Assembly: GCF_032062175.1 (NCBI RefSeq)
Contig: NZ_DAMBQK010000002.1
Coordinates: 310,001-374,000, forward strand
From: Atlantibacter sp032062175
Lineage (GTDB): Bacteria; Pseudomonadota; Gammaproteobacteria; Enterobacterales; Enterobacteriaceae
DNA: 64,000 bases
Reading direction: 5' to 3'
Shown here: one piece after another, positions 58,789-64,000 of the stretch
Position numbering within the stretch: position 1 is the stretch's first letter
Layout of the letters: each line of letters begins with the position of its first letter
The notes under the pieces: generated by a model
What the model saw: only the letters and a program-made list of their open reading frames with translations
The model's database searches: none
Told to the model about the DNA's origin: nothing
Made by a program: the position numbers and the translations under genes

Positions 58789-60378
58789 TCAGGCGGGAAG
58801 GCGGAAACGCGCCACCGCCGCACTCAGCCGCCGGGACTCCTGCCCCAACTGCCCGGAAGCATGGCTCATCTGCGCCACCAGCCCACCGGTTTCCGTCACC
58901 ACCTGGTTTAACGTGCTGATGCGGCGAGTCACCCGGTGGATCCGTTCTCCCTGATTGAGCGTTGCCCCGGAAATCTCGCTTAACAGCCCGGTGAGATTGC
59001 CTACCAGCGACATAATCTGCTCAAGGGTATTTTCCAGCCGGGAGACCGCGCCTGAACCCTGTTCTATCCCCTGTAGCGAATGGTGGATCAACTGCTCGAT
59101 GGTCTGGGTGGAATGGCTGCTTTTGCGCGCCAGCAACCCGACTTCCCGGGCGACAATGGCAAACCCACGGCCATGCTCCCCGGCATGAGCCGCTTCTATT
59201 GCCGCATTCAGCGCCAGAATATTGGTCTGAAACGCCACGCTGTTGATCATGGCGACGATGCCGCGCATCTCTCCGGCGCGGGAAACCATATCCTGCATCG
59301 AGTGATTCACCCTCTGCATCATCTCTTCCCCGCCGGCAGCCACCTCGCGGGCACTGTCGGCTCGCTGATTAGCGACCCTGGCGTATTCAGTATTCTGCTC
59401 AACGTGAGATTCCAGGGCATGAATATGGCTGGTAACGCGCTCCAGCTCCTGGGCCTGGCGCTGCGCCTGCTGTGAAAGCGCATCGTTATCGCGGGTGAGA
59501 TTATCCACGGTATCCGCTAACGCGCCGGTGACGTCACGCATTTCATGCACCAGCTTCATTAATCCCTGCTGCATGGTATTGATACTGGCGTTCAGTTCGC
59601 GCATCTCGCGGTTGCGGGTCAGGGTGACTGGCGTGGCGGTCGAGAGGTCTCCCGCCGCCAGCCGGTGCAGATGATAGATTAATTTACGCAGCGGCTTGAT
59701 CACCCATGCTGACATCCCCCGCCATACGGCCAGGGCAATCACCAGCAACATCCCCAGCGCAGCGATAACGCTTTTTTGCGCCATCGCTAATCCGGCAAGC
59801 AACTGCTGGCTGTGTTGCGCATTGCGGGTTTCAATTTGGCTCTGATACTCCACCCAACGGGTACTAAAGTCTGCCTGGAACGCCTGTACCGGTACGCTGA
59901 AAAAGGCGTCGATACGGTGAGTGGCGGCGAGGCCATCTGCCTGCTCTTTCAGCGCCTGATAAAAGGCCTGATAGCTGGCCAACAGGTTCTCATCCTGCGG
60001 CGTGGCGTGTTCCCGGTAGCGAATAAACGCCTGGTGGGAGTGGCTTAATGCCGTTTGCGCTTCATCCATCAGGCTCTGCCAGCTGCCTTCGGAGCCGGTC
60101 GCAGCGTCTTGCATAAAATAGACGCCTGAGCGGTTAAGCAGGTCGCTGGCCGTCAGCAGCGACACGCGCGCCTCTTCCATCCAGGCCTGCTGTTGCTGAA
60201 GCTGCTCCCGCCGCGCCAGATCCCGTTCGGTATCATGGAGCAACGAAGAAAGCATTACGGTGGATAAAATCTGGAGCGCGGAGAAAAGCGCGATCGCGCA
60301 CAGGATCGCGCTTAATAAGCGGAACTGGATACGGCTGAACGGACGGGCCAGCTTGCGGAAAATTTCACTTAGATTCAT
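58789..60378 (-). CDS. Methyl-accepting chemotaxis protein, Tar/Tsr-type topology
   Basis: A 529-residue chemoreceptor. TM1 (about 18-40) is followed by a four-helix-bundle periplasmic domain (about 45-190; LLNRSGVYFMQDAATGS resembles the Tar/Tsr ligand region LNRAG). TM2 (about 195-217) leads to a HAMP domain (KPLRKLIYHLHRLAAGDLST). The signalling hairpin is strongly conserved: SVAFQTNILALNAAIEAAHAGEHGRGFAIVAREV. The C-terminus ends in RFRLPA, without the NWETF-type CheR-docking pentapeptide, so it should depend on other receptors for adaptation. Its ligand is unknown. E. coli has no receptor at this position. Confidence 0.92.
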   Translation of the reverse strand: MNLSEIFRKLARPFSRIQFRLLSAILCAIALFSALQILSTVMLSSLLHDTERDLARREQLQQQQAWMEEARVSLLTASDLLNRSGVYFMQDAATGSEGSWQSLMDEAQTALSHSHQAFIRYREHATPQDENLLASYQAFYQALKEQADGLAATHRIDAFFSVPVQAFQADFSTRWVEYQSQIETRNAQHSQQLLAGLAMAQKSVIAALGMLLVIALAVWRGMSAWVIKPLRKLIYHLHRLAAGDLSTATPVTLTRNREMRELNASINTMQQGLMKLVHEMRDVTGALADTVDNLTRDNDALSQQAQRQAQELERVTSHIHALESHVEQNTEYARVANQRADSAREVAAGGEEMMQRVNHSMQDMVSRAGEMRGIVAMINSVAFQTNILALNAAIEAAHAGEHGRGFAIVAREVGLLARKSSHSTQTIEQLIHHSLQGIEQGSGAVSRLENTLEQIMSLVGNLTGLLSEISGATLNQGERIHRVTRRISTLNQVVTETGGLVAQMSHASGQLGQESRRLSAAVARFRLPA

Positions 60379-60455
60379 GATTTTCTTCAGTAAAAAGCGT
60401 TAACGCCGCGAGTCTACTGAGCGAAAATGACAGAATCATTGCACAAAAATGACAA

Positions 60456-61841
60456 TCACCCTTTGCGGTTGCGCCATACGGTCTGAGCGTTGCAAAACTC
60501 ATGCAGGCCGAAGTGGGACAATTCGCGGCCAAAGCCGCTTTTCTTCACGCCGCCAAACGCCACGCGGGCGTCCGATGCGCTGTAGCCGTTAATAAATACC
60601 CCGCCGCATTCCAGCCGTTCGGCAAACCAGAGGGCGCGCTGTTCATCGGCGGTATACACCGTGGCGCTCAAACCATATTCGCTGTCATTGGCCAACGCCA
60701 GAGCGTGTTCGGCATCTTTTGCTACCGTCATCGCCGCCACCGGGCCAAAGAGTTCTTCACGAAACGCGGTCATTTCCGGGGTCACGTTGCCCAGCACCGT
60801 CGGCGGATAGTAATTCCCCTCGCCTGCGGGTTTTTCCCCACCCAGTAACAGGGTCGCGCCCTGTGCCAGCGAGGCCTCAACCTGACGGTGCAGTTCGTCG
60901 CGCAGATCCGACCGCGCCATCGGGCCGATAACCGTCTCTTCATCCTGCGGCAGTCCCATACGCAGCGCGGCAGCACGTTCGACAAACAGCGCGGTAAAAC
61001 GCGACGCGATGCCTTCTTCGACGATAAAGCGTTTCGCCGCGGCGCAGACCTGCCCGGTATTCTGATAGCGTCCCGCCACGGCGGCACTCACCGCCTGTTC
61101 CAGATCGGCATCGTTGAGTACGATAAAGGGATCGGAGCCGCCCAGCTCCAGTACGCATTTCTTCAGCGCCGCCCCGGCCTGCGCGCCAATCGCCGCGCCC
61201 GCACGGCCGCTACCGGTCACCGTTACCGCCGCGATACGCGGATCGCGAATGATCTCGCCGACATCTTCATTGGTCGCGTTAATCACGCTGAATACGCCAT
61301 CGGGGAGACCCGCGTCGCTGACGATATCCGCTATCAGTTGTGCGCAGCCCATCACCGACGGGGCGTGTTTTAACAGATAACCGTTGCCCGCCAGCAGAAT
61401 CGGCACCATGCCGCGTAGCACCTGCCACAGTGGGAAGTTCCACGGCATTACCGCCAGGATAGTGCCGATGGGACGATATTCAATCACCGCATCGGGCACC
61501 TGGGTTGGCTCCGCCCCCAGCATCGCCGGGCCGTGTTCCGCGTACCAGTCGCACAGCGCCGCAGATTTAGCGACTTCGCCGCGCGCCTGGCGAATGGGCT
61601 TGCCCATTTCGCGGGTCATCAGTTGCGCCATCTCCTCGCCACGCTCGCGCAGGGCCGCGCCGACATCACGCAAATGCTGCGCACGCTGTTCACAGGCAAG
61701 CGCCCGCCATCCGCGGTACGCCTCTGCACAACGGGCCAATGTTGCCTCGCGGTGGGAGGCGGTGGCATAGGGATACGCCGCCAGGGTTTGTCCGGTCGCC
61801 GGATCTACGGTAATCGCGTGGGTCTCAGGAGTGGCGCTCAT
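60456..61841 (-). CDS. sad: NAD(P)+-dependent succinate-semialdehyde dehydrogenase
   Basis: It oxidises succinate semialdehyde to succinate in putrescine/4-aminobutyrate use. The 461-residue length is about that of E. coli Sad (YneI). Aldehyde-dehydrogenase motifs: MPWNFPLWQVLRG, VTGSGRAGAAIG, catalytic Glu in LELGGSDPFIV, catalytic Cys in YQNTGQVCAAAKRF, and GPVAAMTV. It is divergent from ptrR across 102 nt, the same arrangement as E. coli sad/ptrR. Confidence 0.95.
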   Translation of the reverse strand: MSATPETHAITVDPATGQTLAAYPYATASHREATLARCAEAYRGWRALACEQRAQHLRDVGAALRERGEEMAQLMTREMGKPIRQARGEVAKSAALCDWYAEHGPAMLGAEPTQVPDAVIEYRPIGTILAVMPWNFPLWQVLRGMVPILLAGNGYLLKHAPSVMGCAQLIADIVSDAGLPDGVFSVINATNEDVGEIIRDPRIAAVTVTGSGRAGAAIGAQAGAALKKCVLELGGSDPFIVLNDADLEQAVSAAVAGRYQNTGQVCAAAKRFIVEEGIASRFTALFVERAAALRMGLPQDEETVIGPMARSDLRDELHRQVEASLAQGATLLLGGEKPAGEGNYYPPTVLGNVTPEMTAFREELFGPVAAMTVAKDAEHALALANDSEYGLSATVYTADEQRALWFAERLECGGVFINGYSASDARVAFGGVKKSGFGRELSHFGLHEFCNAQTVWRNRKG

Positions 61842-61943
61842 CGATATTCTCTTTTGCAGTGAAACATTGCTTCAGTGTGGTTCGGGATGGTATTTATGAA
61901 AAGTGAATAATATTAACCATCCCATTCTTAATACGAGAACACT

Positions 61944-62804
61944 ATGGATTTGACGCAGCTTGAAATGTTCAACGCCGTGGCGGAGACCGGCAGCATCACC
62001 GCTGCCGCCCGAAAAGTGCACCGAGTCCCTTCAAATCTTACGACCCGCCTGCGCCAGCTCGAGGAAGATTTAGGGGTGGAGCTGTTTATTCGCGAAAATC
62101 AACGCTTGCGGCTGGCCCCCGCCGGTTACAGCTTCCTGGAATACAGCAAGAAAATTCTCGACCTGGTGAGCGAGGCGCGCAGCGTGGTCTCCGGCGACGA
62201 GCCACAGGGCGTGTTTTCACTGGGGTCGCTGGAGAGCACCGCCGCCGTGCGCATACCGGGCGTACTGGCGACCTATAACCAACGCTATCCGCGCATCCAG
62301 TTCGACCTGGCCACCGGCCCTTCTGGCACCATGATTGACGGCGTTCTGGAAGGCACGCTCAGCGCCGCGTTTGTCGACGGTCCGGTGCTGCATCCTTCGC
62401 TGGACGGGTTGCCGGTATACCGGGAAGAGATGATGCTGGTGGCTGCCGTTGGGCATCCTAAAGTGAGCCGTGCAAGGGAAATCAATGGTGCCAGTATTTA
62501 TGCCTTTCGGGCCAACTGTTCTTATCGCCGCCACTTCGAGAGCTGGTTTAATGCCGATCACGCCATGCCGGGTAAGATCCATGAAATGGAGTCTTATCAC
62601 GGGATGCTGGCCTGCGTGGTTGCTGGCGCAGGGCTGGCGCTGATGCCGCGCAGTATGCTGGAGAGTATGCCGGGGCATCACCAGGTTGAAGCCTGGCCGC
62701 TGGCGGAAAAATGGCGCTGGCTGAATACCTGGCTTATCTGGCGGCGTGGCACCCGGTCGCGCCAGCTTGATGCCTTTATCGACCTGCTGCCCAAATGTGA
62801 ATAA
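61944..62804 (+). CDS. ptrR: LysR-family regulator PtrR (YneJ)
   Basis: A 286-residue regulator closely matching E. coli PtrR/YneJ. The LysR winged helix MDLTQLEMFNAVAETGSITA, then ARKVHRVPSNLTTRLRQLEE, is followed by SLGSLESTAAVRIP, IYAFRANCSYRRHFESWF, EMESYHGMLACVVAGAGLAL and RSMLESMPGHHQVEAWPLAE. It controls the divergent sad gene and putrescine-related metabolism. Confidence 0.93.
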   Translation: MDLTQLEMFNAVAETGSITAAARKVHRVPSNLTTRLRQLEEDLGVELFIRENQRLRLAPAGYSFLEYSKKILDLVSEARSVVSGDEPQGVFSLGSLESTAAVRIPGVLATYNQRYPRIQFDLATGPSGTMIDGVLEGTLSAAFVDGPVLHPSLDGLPVYREEMMLVAAVGHPKVSRAREINGASIYAFRANCSYRRHFESWFNADHAMPGKIHEMESYHGMLACVVAGAGLALMPRSMLESMPGHHQVEAWPLAEKWRWLNTWLIWRRGTRSRQLDAFIDLLPKCE

Positions 62805-62810
62805 CCCCTG

Positions 62811-62831
62811 CCCCGGTGGTTTTTACCGGGG
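62811..62831 (+). terminator. Hairpin after ptrR
   Basis: CCCCGGT and ACCGGGG form a 7-bp stem with a 7-nt loop containing TTTT, 6 nt after the ptrR stop. No U-run follows. Confidence 0.5.
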
Positions 62832-63023
62832 TAGAATGAAATGCTCCCTTATATTTACATTTTGCGCACCGTATTTTACCCATTGCTGCATCATCATGAT
62901 TACAAACGCACTAACCTCGTAACCTGGTTAATAACATTGTCTTTTTTTACAGCATTTCTGATTAAGAAATGCCAGGGCTGAATAAAATATCATCCGCCTT
63001 CACATTTTTCAGAAGACATTCCT

Positions 63024-63950
63024 ATGTTGCAAAAAGCAATTATTTCGGAAATCGATATCGAACTCATGACGCTTAATCAGGCGATCCGCGATCATTTCGC
63101 CTGGGCCAATAAGCTGATTGAATTTTCATTATTTGATGACCGAATGGATAACAGTTTTACCGACCCCAAATCCCATGAGATTTGCGCATTTGGTCACTGG
63201 CTTCGTTTGCAAATCGCGTCATCCGAAGAAAACACTGAGGCTTTGTTGGCTATTGAAGCCACGCATGAAATCATGCATGACGCCATGCGTGAGGTGATCA
63301 ACTGTATTGGCAACCAGCGGGCGTTGCGTGAAAAGCTGAATAATTATTTTCACGCCCAGATGCATTTTCTCGAAGCCACAGATCGTTATAAAACTGAGTT
63401 AATCTCGCTACGCAACTGCTATGACACGCTAACCGGACTGCCGCTCAGGCAGTTGTTGTATAAGGATTTTTCGCGCATCGCCAGCCTGCGCCGCAATAAA
63501 AACTCCACTTTTTATTTGTCGTTAATTGATATTGATTATTTTAAATCGGTTAACGACACCTGGGGCCATAATGTGGGGGATATCATTCTTCAGGAATTAG
63601 GCCAACTACTGGCATCCAATGTTCGGGTAGCAGACCGAAGCTACCGGTTCGGCGGTGAGGAATTTATTGTGCTACAGGAGTGCCAGAGTTATCGGGATTT
63701 TACGGCGGTGATGCTGCGCATAATGAATATCGTCAGAAAGCATTCGTTTATTATTCCCAGCGGGGCCATCACTATTACGGTCACCTGCGGAACCACAACA
63801 GTGCAAGAAAAAGATGAACTCCAGGCGATTATCGACCGGGCCGATAAAGCGATGTATTTCGGCAAGCAAAACGGCAGAGATCAGTGTCGGTTCTGGAGTG
63901 TAAACAAAATGATCGATATAGAAGAAACCGCGTCAGTCACAGCGCTGTGA
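63024..63950 (+). CDS. dgcZ: Diguanylate cyclase with N-terminal CZB zinc-sensor domain (DgcZ-like)
   Basis: A 308-residue soluble protein. The N-terminal CZB (chemoreceptor zinc-binding) domain has the expected His/Cys set: IRDHFAWANKL, HEICAFGHWL and IEATHEIMHDAMRE. The C-terminal GGDEF domain reads LIDIDYFKSVNDTWGHNVGD and YRFGGEEFIVLQE, with an RVAD I-site five residues before GGEEF, and ADKAMYFGKQNGRDQC. In E. coli DgcZ zinc inhibits the cyclase. The domain layout is the same here, though sequence agreement looks moderate, so orthology is likely rather than certain. Confidence 0.85.
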   Translation: MLQKAIISEIDIELMTLNQAIRDHFAWANKLIEFSLFDDRMDNSFTDPKSHEICAFGHWLRLQIASSEENTEALLAIEATHEIMHDAMREVINCIGNQRALREKLNNYFHAQMHFLEATDRYKTELISLRNCYDTLTGLPLRQLLYKDFSRIASLRRNKNSTFYLSLIDIDYFKSVNDTWGHNVGDIILQELGQLLASNVRVADRSYRFGGEEFIVLQECQSYRDFTAVMLRIMNIVRKHSFIIPSGAITITVTCGTTTVQEKDELQAIIDRADKAMYFGKQNGRDQCRFWSVNKMIDIEETASVTAL

Positions 63951-63956
63951 CGATTG

Positions 63957-63983
63957 CCCTGTCCCTGATTATCAGGGACAGGG
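63957..63983. terminator. Perfect 13-bp palindromic hairpin
   Basis: The left arm 63957-63969 (CCCTGTCCCTGAT) pairs with the right arm 63971-63983 (ATCAGGGACAGGG) around a single base. It follows the DgcZ-like stop. A reverse-strand stop codon at 63993-63991 suggests it separates two converging genes, the second lying off the window. Confidence 0.65.
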
Positions 63984-64000
63984 AATACGGTTAGCGCAGC

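Noticed and set aside
59530..59545. matS-like GTGACGTCAC in the chemoreceptor gene
   Set aside because: It lacks the three central bases of the matS consensus.
63991..64000. End of another reverse-strand gene at the right edge
   Set aside because: Only the stop codon and two codons would be visible, which cannot support an annotation.
1..64000. CRISPR arrays, tRNAs, rRNAs, transposases
   Set aside because: No repeat-spacer pattern, tRNA-like stretch or transposase/integrase reading frame was found in the window.

Overview
The window is chromosomal DNA from a member of the Enterobacteriaceae. The genus cannot be fixed from sequence alone. The right end carries a gene order close to the Escherichia coli terminus region: uxaB, a dgcF/yneF-type gene, glsB, sad and ptrR. 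The left end carries digH and a hipBA pair. Several DNA signals show that this is the replication terminus. A 28-bp match to the E. coli dif site lies at 25589-25616. Two oppositely oriented Tus-binding Ter sites lie at 735-750 and 54803-54818. Three MatP (matS) sites lie at 32583, 49001 and 55096. FtsK-orienting KOPS octamers found by eye change strand across dif.

Left part (1-5034): the end of a MocR/PdxR-like regulator, the digH lipoprotein glycosidase, a HipBA-type toxin-antitoxin pair, an OBAP/DUF1264 lipoprotein, and a truncated metallo-beta-lactamase-fold gene. Accessory island (about 5035-25430): an apparently single reverse-strand operon for a hybrid nonribosomal peptide/polyketide. 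In transcription order it encodes A-T-C, A-T, KS-AT-KR-DH-ACP and C-A-T-TE megasynthase proteins. It then encodes a DHA2 exporter, a VC0807-like membrane protein, a CurA/PTGR-like double-bond reductase and an EmrA-like adaptor. A phosphopantetheinyl transferase is divergent from it. The layout predicts starter - residue 2 - reduced/dehydrated C2 unit - Asp. The first A domain lacks the usual amino-group-binding Asp. I do not recognise this cluster as a characterised one, and it ends about 160 bp from dif.

Middle (25784-44070): two divergent catabolic operons meet around a repeat-rich 380-bp region next to a YheO-type regulator. The left operon has a quinone-oxidoreductase-like enzyme, a hotdog thioesterase, a complete peptide-type ABC importer and an acyl-CoA ligase. 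An M20 amidohydrolase and a VOC protein converge on it. The right operon has the regulator, a D-threonine-aldolase-like enzyme, an ArgE/DapE-like deacylase, RidA and an MFS carrier. Together they look like uptake and breakdown of an acylated or D-amino-acid-containing compound. A methyltransferase, a second MFS carrier and a DJ-1/PfpI protein follow.

Right part (44433-63950): a DmsABC-type molybdoenzyme operon with its TorD-family chaperone and a NapF-like ferredoxin, preceded by a perfect FNR box; a SulP transporter; a cytochrome b561; an orphan UlaA-type PTS EIIC; a Fic protein whose gene is flanked by repeated palindromic operators; uxaB; two diguanylate cyclases; glutaminase; a chemoreceptor; succinate-semialdehyde dehydrogenase; and PtrR. 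No rRNA, tRNA, CRISPR array or intact insertion sequence was seen.
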